From an uncultured bacterium (GTDB lineage Bacteria > Hydrothermota > Tepidihabitantia > Tepidihabitantales > Tepidihabitantaceae), in NCBI GenBank assembly GCA_937139435.1, contig CAKZPX010000161.1:1-21205 (forward strand): 21,205 nucleotides of DNA. The letters run 5' to 3'. Made by a program: the position numbers and the translations under genes. A model generated the notes under the pieces. The model was not told where the DNA came from and searched no databases. It saw nothing but the letters and a program-made list of their open reading frames with translations. The number at the start of each line of letters is the position of its first letter. Position 1 is the stretch's first letter. Below, one piece after another: positions 8,088 to 15,786 of the stretch.

Positions 8088-8117
8088 ATTATACCAGAAA
8101 ATATTGCCCCTTGTCAA
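8088..8117 (-). promoter_or_regulatory. Strong promoter for pilB-pilC
   Basis: On the minus strand, perfect -35 TTGACA (8112-8117) and perfect -10 TATAAT (8088-8093) are 18 bases apart, with an extended -10 TG at the standard place. The leader would be about 50 bases. The -35 box sits in a near-palindrome CTTGT-TG-ACAAG (8110-8121). Confidence 0.8.
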
Positions 8118-8405
8118 CAAGTAAAACCGGTTTATCTGCCGGCGCCGGGGTTTTTATTTATCAGGGAAAAACACCCCAGGGTATCAACTTAGCAGTCTTA
8201 ACAATTTCCGCCGGAAAAGAAAAACGTAAAAAACTGTGCCTTCTTACCCGATAACTAACTCTCTTAATCAATTAGAGCCGGAAAAATGAAAAAAATAACA
8301 CCACCGGAGAAGACAGCGGAACAGTAATGCGGTTAACTTACACAATTAATTATAGTTATTACATCAGAACCCAATTTTACCTCACGGTCCGGGGTATACC
8401 ACCGG

Positions 8406-8552
8406 GTGATTCCCGGGGTTATCCTCTCTCTGGCCACAGATATTAGTGCCCCTTTAAACAGGAAATTAAAAGAGATTATGAAATTAAGGAAAAAGACAGG
8501 CCTGGTTTTAGCGGTCGATCCCTATAACGATATCCTGCGCCACCCGGTATAA
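8406..8552 (+). CDS. Possible small ORF or gene remnant in the pilB-purD gap
   Basis: The frame is open from 8337 to the TAA at 8550-8552 (71 codons), but the first usual start is GTG 8406 (48 residues), with ATG 8478 (24 residues, weak AGAG site) as an alternative. The translated end, GLVLAVDPYNDILRHPV, reads like folded protein rather than random sequence, which is why it is listed. No family is recognised. It could be a tiny gene, the tail of a decayed gene, or chance. The purD -35 box lies five bases after its stop. Confidence 0.2.
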   Translation: MIPGVILSLATDISAPLNRKLKEIMKLRKKTGLVLAVDPYNDILRHPV

Positions 8553-8556
8553 CTTC

Positions 8557-8584
8557 TTGACATTAAACAGATAACTGCTACATT
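8557..8584 (+). promoter_or_regulatory. Promoter for the purD operon
   Basis: Perfect -35 TTGACA (8557-8562) is followed after 16 bases by TACATT (8579-8584). ATG 8595 is ten bases past the -10 box, so the leader would be only about three to four bases. The -10 box overlaps the TTG at 8583, which rules that codon out as the start. Confidence 0.5.
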
Positions 8585-8594
8585 GAGAATTAAA

Positions 8595-9875
8595 ATGAAG
8601 GTACTGGTTGTTGGTAGCGGTGGGCGTGAACACGCCCTTGTCTGGAGTGTTGCCCGTGCCGGACACACTGTGTATTGCGCACCGGGAAATGCGGGAATAA
8701 GTCAGGTTGCCGAATGCCTGGACATTGAAGCGCTGGATATCCCCGGGCTTTTATCCTTTGCCCGAAAGGGCAAGGTTGACCTGACCGTGGTTGGACCCGA
8801 AGCACCACTGGTTGCCGGCATCACCGATGCGTTTGAAAGCCGGGGTCTGGCGATATTCGGACCCAGCCGCTCTGCTGCCCGGCTGGAAGGTGATAAAGCA
8901 TTTGCCAAAGAACTGATGCAGAGATATGGTATCCCGACCGCAAACTTTGCGGTTTTTGAAGACATGGAAAAGGCAGAAAACTATGTGCGCAATCATAAAC
9001 TACCGGTGGTAATCAAGGCGACCGGTCTGGCAGCAGGCAAAGGTGTCACTGTTGCCCGCTCCTTTGAAGAGGCGCTGAACACCCTGCACGACCTGATGAA
9101 AATCGGCAAACTGGGTGAAGCGGGAAAAAGGGTAGTTATTGAAGAGCATCTTGAAGGCGAAGAGGTGTCAATTATCGGGCTGTGCGACGGCAAAAAGTTG
9201 CTTTTTCTGTCACCATCCCAGGACCATAAACGCCTGCTTGATGGTGATGCCGGACCAAACACCGGTGGTATGGGCGCCTATGCACCGGTGCCGATCGTAA
9301 ACAAAGCGGTTTTTAATCAAATCATTGAGGAGGTATTTTCTCCGCTTCTTCAGGCGCTGAACAAAGAAGGGGTTGAATATCGCGGGGCGATCTATGCCGG
9401 CTTGATGCTTACCCGGGATGGACCAAAGGTGCTGGAGTTTAACTGCCGGTTTGGGGACCCGGAGACGCAGGCGCTCGTCCCGCTTTTCCCAGGTGATCTG
9501 GCAGAAGCCTGCCGGCAGTGTGCCCTTGGTGACCTGACCATTAACCTGGAACCTGACCTTTCCGGTAAACACTGGGCGCTGTGTGTTGTCGCCGCTGCCC
9601 GGGGCTACCCCGGAACCTATGAAAAAGGGTTACCCATCTCGGGCAATCTGACCGGTGGTGAAAATACGATTGTGTTTCACGCTGGCACAAAGATGGTTGA
9701 TGAGAAGGTGGTCACCAGCGGCGGACGGGTGCTGGGTGTAACCGGTATCGGAAAAACACTTTCCGAGGCACGGGACCGGGCATACTACGGACTGGGATTG
9801 ATTCACTTTGCTGGGATGCATTATCGCCATGACATTGGCGAAAAAGGGCTCCATTATCTCAATCAGAGGGCATGA
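8595..9875 (+). CDS. purD: Phosphoribosylamine-glycine ligase PurD
   Basis: PurD joins phosphoribosylamine and glycine with ATP to make GAR, the second step of purine synthesis. The 426-residue length is normal. The N-terminal domain opens with MKVLVVGSGGREHALVWS. The ATP-grasp core has IKATGLAAGKGV, a GGMGAY motif (in PNTGGMGAYAPVP) and LEFNCRFGDPETQ, the metal and ATP site, followed by the usual C-terminal domain. ATG 8595 is chosen over the upstream TTG 8583 because family members start MKVLVVG and the TTG sits in the -10 box. The gene heads an apparent five-gene run ending at lipB. The stop TGA 9873-9875 is one base before the next start. Confidence 0.96.
   Translation: MKVLVVGSGGREHALVWSVARAGHTVYCAPGNAGISQVAECLDIEALDIPGLLSFARKGKVDLTVVGPEAPLVAGITDAFESRGLAIFGPSRSAARLEGDKAFAKELMQRYGIPTANFAVFEDMEKAENYVRNHKLPVVIKATGLAAGKGVTVARSFEEALNTLHDLMKIGKLGEAGKRVVIEEHLEGEEVSIIGLCDGKKLLFLSPSQDHKRLLDGDAGPNTGGMGAYAPVPIVNKAVFNQIIEEVFSPLLQALNKEGVEYRGAIYAGLMLTRDGPKVLEFNCRFGDPETQALVPLFPGDLAEACRQCALGDLTINLEPDLSGKHWALCVVAAARGYPGTYEKGLPISGNLTGGENTIVFHAGTKMVDEKVVTSGGRVLGVTGIGKTLSEARDRAYYGLGLIHFAGMHYRHDIGEKGLHYLNQRA
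9865..9870 (+). promoter_or_regulatory. Shine-Dalgarno site selecting TTG 9877
   Basis: AGAGGG at 9865-9870, inside the end of purD, lies six bases before TTG 9877. It favours that TTG over the earlier ATG 9808, which would overlap purD by 68 bases and adds residues with no family match. Confidence 0.5.
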
Positions 9876-9876
9876 A

Positions 9877-10854
9877 TTGACCCGCCACATCCCGCTTGTC
9901 CGGACAAAACCCGACGAGGTTACTAACGCATTAAAGCACGGTCAGGTAATTTTACCACTCTGGGGTCTGCCGGTAATTGTCAGCCAGAAACCGGTGGTTG
10001 ACGTGCCCGGGCTGGTGCGCTGTCGTCTGATAGACGATGCCCGCAAAGCAGGAGAAACACCCGGAATTAACGAAAAGCTGCGCGCCGAATTAACCAAGAT
10101 ACTGTCCACTTCCAGTGCCGCTCTGGTCGCCGGGTCAGGCTGGGTTGTGCCAGAGGACCGGTTAATTCGGGAGGTGCTGGCAAAGTATCCTGATGGTCTG
10201 TGGCTGGGCATCCCGGAACCAGAGACTGAGATAGACGACTTAATCACCCTGACCGGCGATGCGATAGCACTTGTGGTTGAGGACAACAATACCGGCAGCG
10301 GACCAACATTAATTGACCTGTCTACCGCACCTCCGCTCCTCCTGCGTAAAGGCACCGCACCCATTATGGAACTGGAAAACATTCTTGCCACCACCCTGCG
10401 GCTTGGTCCCGGGGTGATATTCTCAATTTTAGTGGTCTGCACCGGCAATTCGTGCCGCAGCCCCCTGGGAGCAGCGCTAATTGCCCGGTCTTTATCAGGG
10501 CTGCCCGTAACTATTGGCTCCGCCGGCATTGCTGCTCCCGAGGGCAGACCGGCAACCGATTTTGCCATTGCGGTTGCCCGGGAAATGGGACTGGATATAA
10601 CCAGACATCGGGCAAGGCAGTTGACCAGAACTATGATTAACACCACTGACCTGATTCTGGTGATGGAACCCGGACATAAGGAATGGATAACACAACAGGT
10701 TCCTGATGCCGGGGTCAAGGTCCGGCTCCTTGGCAGAAACGGAGAAATTCCTGACCCGATCGGTCGGTCAATAGAATTCTATCACCAGACCGCCCTGCTT
10801 ATCAAAACCGGGGTTATGCGGGTAGAAGAAGAAATTAAAAAGAGATTCACTTAA
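9877..10854 (+). CDS. Fusion: YrdC/Sua5-like domain plus low-molecular-weight phosphatase
   Basis: The C-terminal half (about 182-325) is a low-molecular-weight protein-tyrosine (or arginine) phosphatase. It has the catalytic loop CTGNSCRS (188-195, Cys188 and Arg194 in CX5R), VMEPGH, and the general-acid IPDPIG near the end, so it looks active. The N-terminal half resembles a worn YrdC/Sua5 domain: ALKHGQVILPL matches the usual opening and GPTLIDLSTAPPLLLRKG (142-159) matches the STVVDL...ILRxG end. However, the PT(D/E)TxYGL and KxR motifs needed for threonylcarbamoyl-AMP synthesis are missing. Separate Sua5 and phosphatase genes are neighbours in Bacillus (ywlC, ywlE), which makes a fusion sensible. 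TTG 9877 is the likely start. The first half may be regulatory or non-catalytic; its identity is less sure. Confidence 0.75.
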   Translation: MTRHIPLVRTKPDEVTNALKHGQVILPLWGLPVIVSQKPVVDVPGLVRCRLIDDARKAGETPGINEKLRAELTKILSTSSAALVAGSGWVVPEDRLIREVLAKYPDGLWLGIPEPETEIDDLITLTGDAIALVVEDNNTGSGPTLIDLSTAPPLLLRKGTAPIMELENILATTLRLGPGVIFSILVVCTGNSCRSPLGAALIARSLSGLPVTIGSAGIAAPEGRPATDFAIAVAREMGLDITRHRARQLTRTMINTTDLILVMEPGHKEWITQQVPDAGVKVRLLGRNGEIPDPIGRSIEFYHQTALLIKTGVMRVEEEIKKRFT

Positions 10855-10867
10855 AAAGGAGTTGATT

Positions 10868-12019
10868 ATGGAGTATTTTTTAACCGAGAGCCAGAAGGAA
10901 CTGAAAGAACTGACCCGACGTTTTGCGGTTGAAAAGATAAAGCCGGTAAGGGCAGAACTGGACCGAACCGGAGAATTCCCGTTCGCACTGATGAAGGAGA
11001 TGGCAGAACTGGGGCTGATGGGTGTTTACATTCCCGAGGAGTATGGTGGATTCGGTGGCGGCATAATGGAGATGTGTCTGGTGGTGGAGGAACTGTCGCG
11101 CATTGATGGTGCGGTGGCACTGTGCTATGCTGCCTGCGGTCTGGGTACATTCCCGATCCTGTTAGCCGGTACCGAAGAACAGAAGAAAAAGTATCTTCCC
11201 CGGCTTGCCGCTGGTGAACTGGCAGCGTTTGCCATTACCGAATCCCAGGCCGGTTCTGATGCGAGTAATGTGAAAACCAGGGCGAGACGTGAAGGTGACT
11301 ACTATATCCTTAATGGCACAAAGCAGTTTATCACCAATGGCAGTGTGGCAAAGGTCTATAGCGTAATCGCCTCCACCGACCCTGCCCGTGGCGCCCGTGG
11401 TCTATCCGCTTTTATTGTTGAGGACGGCACACCAGGATTCTCCTACGGCAAGATTGAGGACAAAATGGGTATCCGGTGTTCCAAGACCGCAGAACTGGTG
11501 TTCCAGGACTGCAGGATACCGAAGGAAAACCTTATCGGTGGTCGGGAGGGAATGGGCTTTGTCCACACCATGCGCACCTTTGACCGCACCCGTCCGGGTG
11601 TTGGTGCCCAGGCGCTCGGCATCGCCCAGGGTGCTTTAGATGAAGCCCTGGAGTATGCCAAAACCCGAATTCAGTTTGACCAGCCAATTGCCAGTTTTCA
11701 GGCGGTGCAATTAATGCTTGCGGATATGGCGATCCAGATTGAGGCATCGCGGGCGCTGGTTTATCAGGCAGCACGGGCAGCTGATGCTGGTGTAAAGAAC
11801 ATCGCCGGTCTGGCAGCGATGGCAAAGGTAATGGCATCAGACACCGCCATGCGGGTGACCACCGATGCGGTGCAGATCTTTGGCGGCTACGGGTATATGA
11901 AGGACTTTCCAGTAGAAAAGATGATGCGTGACGCCAAGATCACCCAGATCTACGAAGGAACAAATCAGATTCAAAGACTGGTCATCGCCTCAGAACTGAT
12001 TAAAGGCACGCTCTGGTAA
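10868..12019 (+). CDS. Acyl-CoA dehydrogenase (FAD, short/branched-chain type)
   Basis: This enzyme oxidises an acyl-CoA to the 2-enoyl-CoA, passing electrons to an electron-transfer flavoprotein. The 383-residue length is standard. Visible motifs are YGGFGGGIMEM with the VVEELSR helix, FAITESQAGSDASN (FAD binding), KMGIRCSKTAELVFQDCRIP, FDRTRPGVGAQALGIAQGAL, and the C-terminal QIFGGYGYMKDFPVEKMMRD. The end YEGTNQIQ carries the catalytic Glu position of short- and branched-chain enzymes. ATG 10868 has AAGGAG six bases upstream; the earlier TTG 10862 is too close to that site. The neighbouring lipoamide dehydrogenase and lipB suggest branched-chain or amino-acid-derived acyl-CoA, but the substrate cannot be fixed from sequence. 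Confidence 0.93.
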   Translation: MEYFLTESQKELKELTRRFAVEKIKPVRAELDRTGEFPFALMKEMAELGLMGVYIPEEYGGFGGGIMEMCLVVEELSRIDGAVALCYAACGLGTFPILLAGTEEQKKKYLPRLAAGELAAFAITESQAGSDASNVKTRARREGDYYILNGTKQFITNGSVAKVYSVIASTDPARGARGLSAFIVEDGTPGFSYGKIEDKMGIRCSKTAELVFQDCRIPKENLIGGREGMGFVHTMRTFDRTRPGVGAQALGIAQGALDEALEYAKTRIQFDQPIASFQAVQLMLADMAIQIEASRALVYQAARAADAGVKNIAGLAAMAKVMASDTAMRVTTDAVQIFGGYGYMKDFPVEKMMRDAKITQIYEGTNQIQRLVIASELIKGTLW

Positions 12020-12029
12020 GTAACAGATT

Positions 12030-13436
12030 ATGGCAGAGCAGTTTGATAGCATAGTCATCGGTGCCGGACCAGCCGGTTATGTTGCAGCTATCCGGCTTGC
12101 CCAGCTCGGTCAAAAGGTAGCGGTTGTTGAGGCGGAACGGGTTGGCGGTGTATGTCTTAATCGTGGCTGTATACCGGTTAAAGCGCTGCTCCATGCCGCC
12201 AGTATTGTCCGGCATGCTAACGAGGCAAGGACGATGGGAATCATCTTTAACCCGCCCCAGCTGGACCCGGTCAGTATTGGCTCCTGGAAAAACCGCATCA
12301 TTGATCGGCTGGTCCGAGGGATTGAAATCCTGTTCAAAAACAATGGCGTCGCCCTTTTTCGGGGGCAGGCAAAACTCCTGGCACCTAACCGGGTTGAGGT
12401 AACCGGTCCGGACAGCATCACAGACCTGACCGCCGAGCGGGTCATAATTGCCACCGGCTCCCGACCCGCTGTCCTGCCCGGACTGGAGCCCGACCACAAA
12501 CAAATCCTTGACTCCAACAGCGCCCTGGACCTTGTCCAGCTGCCCGGAACAATGGCGATTATCGGTGCCGGTGCCATCGGTCTGGAGTTTGCTACCATCT
12601 TCCAGCGGCTCGGAATTAAGGTAACGGTGCTGGAAATCTGTCCCAACATCCTTCCGGGTGTTGACCCGGACCTGGCAAATTTACTCCAGCGCCAGATGGA
12701 AAGGGAAGGGATACAGTTTCAACTTGGGGTCTCAGGTATTAACCGCCTCCACTCCGACACCGGTCTTTTAAAAATATCGGTAACCGGAGAGAAGCCTGTG
12801 GAATTGGAGGTGGAAAAGGTTTTAGTGGCTGTTGGTCGGTTACCATTGACCGCCGGGCTCGGACTGGAACAACTGGGCGTGGAAACAGACGGGAAGGGAT
12901 TTATTAAAACCCGGGAGAACTATGAAACAACCGTGCCCGGTGTTTATGCTATTGGTGATGTCCGGGGTGGACCACTACTCGCCCATAAAGCGATGTATGA
13001 AGGCATTAACCTTGCCGAAACGCTTCTGGGAGCCAGCAAACCGCTACCGGGAGAAAATAAGGCGGTGCCCTGGGTTGTTTACACCGACCCGGAGATCGCT
13101 TCGGTCGGACTGAATGAGTCCCGGGCGCTGGCAGAGGGATGCCCGGTGCGCATCAGCCGGGTGCCCGCAACTGCGATTGGTCGGTCACTGACCCTTGCCC
13201 GGTCCGAAGGGATGTGCAAGATAGTCGCCGATGCCCAAACCGGCAAAATACTCGGGGTTGGCATTGTTGCCCCGCAGGCTGATGTTCTGATCGCTGAAGC
13301 GACCTGTGCCGTGGAACTGGGGCTGACCGCAGAACAACTGGGCGAGGTAATCCACCCCCATCCAACAATGAGCGAAATCCTGTTTGAAGCGGCGCATGCG
13401 GTTCTCGGTAGCGCCGTCCATATTCTCAACCGCTAA
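12030..13436 (+). CDS. lpdA: Dihydrolipoyl dehydrogenase (E3)
   Basis: This flavoprotein reoxidises dihydrolipoamide on E2 or GcvH proteins with NAD+. The 468-residue protein has the FAD site VIGAGPAGYVAAIRLAQLG (9-27), the redox disulfide GGVCLNRGCIP (Cys42, Cys47), the NAD site IIGAGAIGLEFA, YAIGDVRGG before the interface domain, and the active-site HPTMSE (His444, Glu449). ATG 12030 lies ten bases after the previous stop with no strong Shine-Dalgarno site, so coupling with the acyl-CoA dehydrogenase is likely. The stop TAA overlaps the lipB start by one base (TAATG). No E1 or E2 genes are here, so the complex it serves is not shown. Confidence 0.95.
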   Translation: MAEQFDSIVIGAGPAGYVAAIRLAQLGQKVAVVEAERVGGVCLNRGCIPVKALLHAASIVRHANEARTMGIIFNPPQLDPVSIGSWKNRIIDRLVRGIEILFKNNGVALFRGQAKLLAPNRVEVTGPDSITDLTAERVIIATGSRPAVLPGLEPDHKQILDSNSALDLVQLPGTMAIIGAGAIGLEFATIFQRLGIKVTVLEICPNILPGVDPDLANLLQRQMEREGIQFQLGVSGINRLHSDTGLLKISVTGEKPVELEVEKVLVAVGRLPLTAGLGLEQLGVETDGKGFIKTRENYETTVPGVYAIGDVRGGPLLAHKAMYEGINLAETLLGASKPLPGENKAVPWVVYTDPEIASVGLNESRALAEGCPVRISRVPATAIGRSLTLARSEGMCKIVADAQTGKILGVGIVAPQADVLIAEATCAVELGLTAEQLGEVIHPHPTMSEILFEAAHAVLGSAVHILNR

Positions 13437-14161
13437 TGATAAGACGTCCGGCACTCCTGATTGAACTCGGAATGGTTGACTATCAGGTCGCGCTTAATAT
13501 CCAGGCCGAGATTCATCAACTCCGCCTTGCCGGTAAAGTCCCGGATACCCTCATCCTTTTAGAACACCCGCCGGTCATCACCATCGGTCGGTCAGGAAAC
13601 CGGCGTAACCTGCTGGTCAGCGAAGAGGAACTAAATCGCCAGGGAATTAAGGTTTATAACATTGAACGGGGTGGTGATATTACCTATCATGGTCCCGGAC
13701 AGTTAATCGGCTATCCGCTCTTCCAGCTTCAGAATGGACTGATCGGCGTTCGCAATTTCGTGGAAAAGGTGGAGGAGGCGCTTATCTTTGCTCTCGGGCA
13801 ACTTGGCATCAGCGCCACAGTTAAACCAAAACTGATCGGGGTATGGATTGGCGAGAAAAAGGTTGCCTCTATCGGGATAGCGGTTTCCCGTAGTATTACC
13901 CGGCACGGCTTTGCCTTAAATGTTTCTGGTACTCTCGCCGGATTCAAACTGATCAACCCCTGCGGAATGAACCCCGATGTTATGACCACAGTAGAAAATA
14001 CGGGCGGTATTACCGATATGAAGGTGGTGCGTCAGGCGGTAGTGTCTGGATTCGCGCAAACCTTTGAATTAGAATTTCAGAAAAATTTGCCCCTTAACTT
14101 AACCTCACTGACAAAACAGGATAACGACCTTGCCATCGCCTCTGCCTCATCCCGGCGATAG
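13436..14161 (+). CDS. lipB: Octanoyl-[ACP]:protein transferase LipB
   Basis: LipB moves octanoate from acyl carrier protein to the lipoyl domains of 2-oxoacid dehydrogenases or GcvH, the first step of lipoate assembly before LipA. The 241-residue protein has RGGDITYHGPGQL (78-90), KVASIGIAV with the conserved Lys142, SITRHGFALNV (153-163) and the catalytic LINPCGM (Cys176). The last 25-30 residues run past the usual end of the family and overlap the convergent radical SAM gene by 85 bases. Coupled to lpdA by a TAATG overlap, it makes a natural lipoate pair. lipA is not in the window. Confidence 0.95.
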   Translation: MIRRPALLIELGMVDYQVALNIQAEIHQLRLAGKVPDTLILLEHPPVITIGRSGNRRNLLVSEEELNRQGIKVYNIERGGDITYHGPGQLIGYPLFQLQNGLIGVRNFVEKVEEALIFALGQLGISATVKPKLIGVWIGEKKVASIGIAVSRSITRHGFALNVSGTLAGFKLINPCGMNPDVMTTVENTGGITDMKVVRQAVVSGFAQTFELEFQKNLPLNLTSLTKQDNDLAIASASSRR

Positions 14162-14787
14162 GGAACTTTTTTCTGATAACCCCGGCTCCTGGAGTTCTCC
14201 GGCACAAATTGCTGTAAAACCACCGTTCTTGCCCCGCGCAGCGCCCTACCCAGCGCCTCCATATCATCTAAATTTACCAGCCCGGGCACAAGGGTGATCC
14301 GCAACTCGTAATCAATACCGGATTCCATAAGCAACTTTAACGAGCGCCGGATCGGTGCAAGACTGGACAGGTCCCGACCTGCCGCCTCTGAATAGCGCCG
14401 GTTATCCAGCGGTGCCTTGATGTCCATTGCCACGAAGTCAACCAGCCCCAGTGCCACCGCCCTCTTTAAAGGGTAGGGAAATGAACCGTTGGTATCCAGT
14501 TTTATCTTTAACCCCATCCGCCGCAGCAACTCGCACAGCTCAAATATCTCCGGATGCAGGAGCGGTTCACCACCGGTTAAAACCACCCCGTCCAGCCAGC
14601 CCAGTTTTCTTTCTAACTCTGACCTGATTGTCGCCCAGGGAATTGAAGGTAATGCTGGGACATCATCCGCCACCTCGTGGTTATGACAGAAAGGACAGAC
14701 AAAATTACAACCGGCGGTAAAGATAACTGAAGTAATTCTGCCATCCCAGTCAACCAGTGAGGTGGGGATAAAACCAACAATCCGCAT
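14077..14787 (-). CDS. nrdG: Radical SAM activase, anaerobic ribonucleotide reductase-activating type
   Basis: The 236-residue protein has the radical SAM cluster motif CNFVCPFC (Cys27, Cys31, Cys34), LTGGEPLL (70-77), LDTNGSFP and AMDIKAPL. This is the pattern of the NrdG-like family (anaerobic ribonucleoside-triphosphate reductase activating protein, pyruvate-formate-lyase-activase relatives). It would bind a 4Fe-4S cluster and SAM and install a glycyl radical on a partner enzyme. The partner (nrdD) is not in the window, so other glycyl-radical or queuosine-like roles stay possible. ATG 14787 lies six bases past a -10 box and has no Shine-Dalgarno site, so the transcript may be leaderless. 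Its 3' end overlaps lipB by 85 bases. Confidence 0.85.
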   Translation of the reverse strand: MRIVGFIPTSLVDWDGRITSVIFTAGCNFVCPFCHNHEVADDVPALPSIPWATIRSELERKLGWLDGVVLTGGEPLLHPEIFELCELLRRMGLKIKLDTNGSFPYPLKRAVALGLVDFVAMDIKAPLDNRRYSEAAGRDLSSLAPIRRSLKLLMESGIDYELRITLVPGLVNLDDMEALGRALRGARTVVLQQFVPENSRSRGYQKKVPYRRDEAEAMARSLSCFVSEVKLRGKFF

Positions 14788-14793
14788 TACCGA

Positions 14794-14821
14794 ATATTAA
14801 GCCAATCCTGTTTTCAGTCAA
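14794..14821 (-). promoter_or_regulatory. Promoter for the radical SAM gene
   Basis: On the minus strand, TTGACT (14816-14821) and TAATAT (14794-14799) are 16 bases apart. Only six bases (TCGGTA) lie between the -10 box and ATG 14787. The spacer shares TTGACTGAA and ATTGGCT with the aspS promoter. Confidence 0.5.
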
Positions 14822-14856
14822 TAAAACCGTTCCTGTTTTTCGTTTTCCTGCCGGTT

Positions 14857-15786
14857 CTACCGGATGGTCTGGAGATATTCGTGCGCCATCATCCCGGCGA
14901 TCGCTCCGTCACCAACCGCCGTGGCAATCTGGCGCACCCTTTTCTGCCGGACATCACCTGCCGCAAAAATCCCCGGCACATTTGTCCGCATCTCTGGGTC
15001 GGTTTTTATGAACCCGGCCTCATCCCGCTCAATTATTTCCTTACAGAAACCGGTATTGGGTAAAAGTCCAACGTAGATAAACAGCCCGGCAACCGGTAGC
15101 ACATCGGTCTTACCGGTCTTTAAATCCTTAACATCAAGTTTTTCCAGTCTTGTCTGCCCATCAATCCCCGTGACCACCCGGGAGAGTAAAAAGGTAATTT
15201 TCTCATTCTGTTTCACCCGGTCTACAACCGTCTTGGCTGCCCGAAACTCGTCCCGGCGATGGATAAGAAAAACCCGGGAACAAAACCGGGTCAGGTAATC
15301 CGCCTCCTCCAGTGCTGAATCACCACCACCAACCACCGCCACCTCCTTATCCCGGAAAAGCGGACCATCACAGATGGCGCAGTAGGAAACTCCCCGACCC
15401 ACAAAACGCTCCTCGCCCGCCACACCCAGTCTTCTCGGCGTTGTACCGGTGGCGATGATAAGGGCTCGGGGCACAATCCTACCGGTCGTGGTCATCACCG
15501 CTATTCCTGACGCTGGTGATTGTTCAATAGCAAAACCCTGCACCTCAGCGGTGACCAGCTGACAGCCAAAGCGCCGCGCCTGCTCTGCCATCTCCTGAAC
15601 CAGGTTCATCGCCTCAACCGGACGGGAAAAACCAGGATAGTTTTCAACGAGCGCAGTTTTTGCCACCTGCCCACCAACCAGTTCTCTCTCCATAATCATG
15701 GTTTCATGCCCGGCGCGGCTGGCATAGATACCAGCGGTAAGACCGGCTGGTCCGGCACCAATGATCAGTATCGCTGGGTCAGCCAT
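14857..15786 (-). CDS. trxB: Thioredoxin reductase TrxB
   Basis: This FAD enzyme reduces thioredoxin with NADPH. The 309-residue sequence has the FAD site IIGAGPAGLTAGIYASRAG (8-26), the redox CAIC (Cys136, Cys139), the NADPH domain VGGGDSALEEADYL, HRRDEFRA (176-183), and the C-terminal FAD motif AAGDVRQKRVRQIATAVGDG. The HRRxxxR sequence indicates NADPH preference. The start overlaps the stop of argF by eight bases (ATGGCTGA), so it is the third gene of hslU-argF-trxB and translation is likely coupled. A short CCGGT-AGA-ACCGG hairpin covers the stop codon but has no T tract. Confidence 0.95.
   Translation of the reverse strand: MADPAILIIGAGPAGLTAGIYASRAGHETMIMERELVGGQVAKTALVENYPGFSRPVEAMNLVQEMAEQARRFGCQLVTAEVQGFAIEQSPASGIAVMTTTGRIVPRALIIATGTTPRRLGVAGEERFVGRGVSYCAICDGPLFRDKEVAVVGGGDSALEEADYLTRFCSRVFLIHRRDEFRAAKTVVDRVKQNEKITFLLSRVVTGIDGQTRLEKLDVKDLKTGKTDVLPVAGLFIYVGLLPNTGFCKEIIERDEAGFIKTDPEMRTNVPGIFAAGDVRQKRVRQIATAVGDGAIAGMMAHEYLQTIR

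Larger units (their letters stand above)
8033..8594. other. Large intergenic region between divergent pilB and purD
   Basis: This 562-base stretch contains the pilB promoter (8088-8117, minus strand) and the purD promoter (8557-8584, plus strand). Between them I see no tRNA, known riboswitch or repeat array. There are several very short frames: 13 codons at 8286-8327, 39 codons at 8327-8446 joined to the first by TAATG, and the open frame at 8337-8552. There is a hairpin CCGGG/CCCGG at 8402-8416, and a GC-rich CCGGCGCCGG palindrome near 8139. Nothing here is firmly a gene. Confidence 0.5.

Noticed and set aside
8583..8594. PurD start at TTG 8583
   Set aside because: It falls in the -10 box. 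PurD proteins begin MKVLVVG, matching ATG 8595.
8595..8650. Purine or glycine riboswitch before purD
   Set aside because: The predicted leader is only a few bases, and no riboswitch core sequence was found in 8118-8594.
9808..9876. Fusion protein start at ATG 9808 inside purD
   Set aside because: It would overlap purD by 68 bases without a ribosome binding site. TTG 9877 has AGAGGG at good spacing.
9942..10718. 258-residue minus-strand open frame opposite the phosphatase fusion
   Set aside because: It is serine/arginine/proline-rich, typical of antisense reading in this composition, and the opposite strand has clear conserved motifs.
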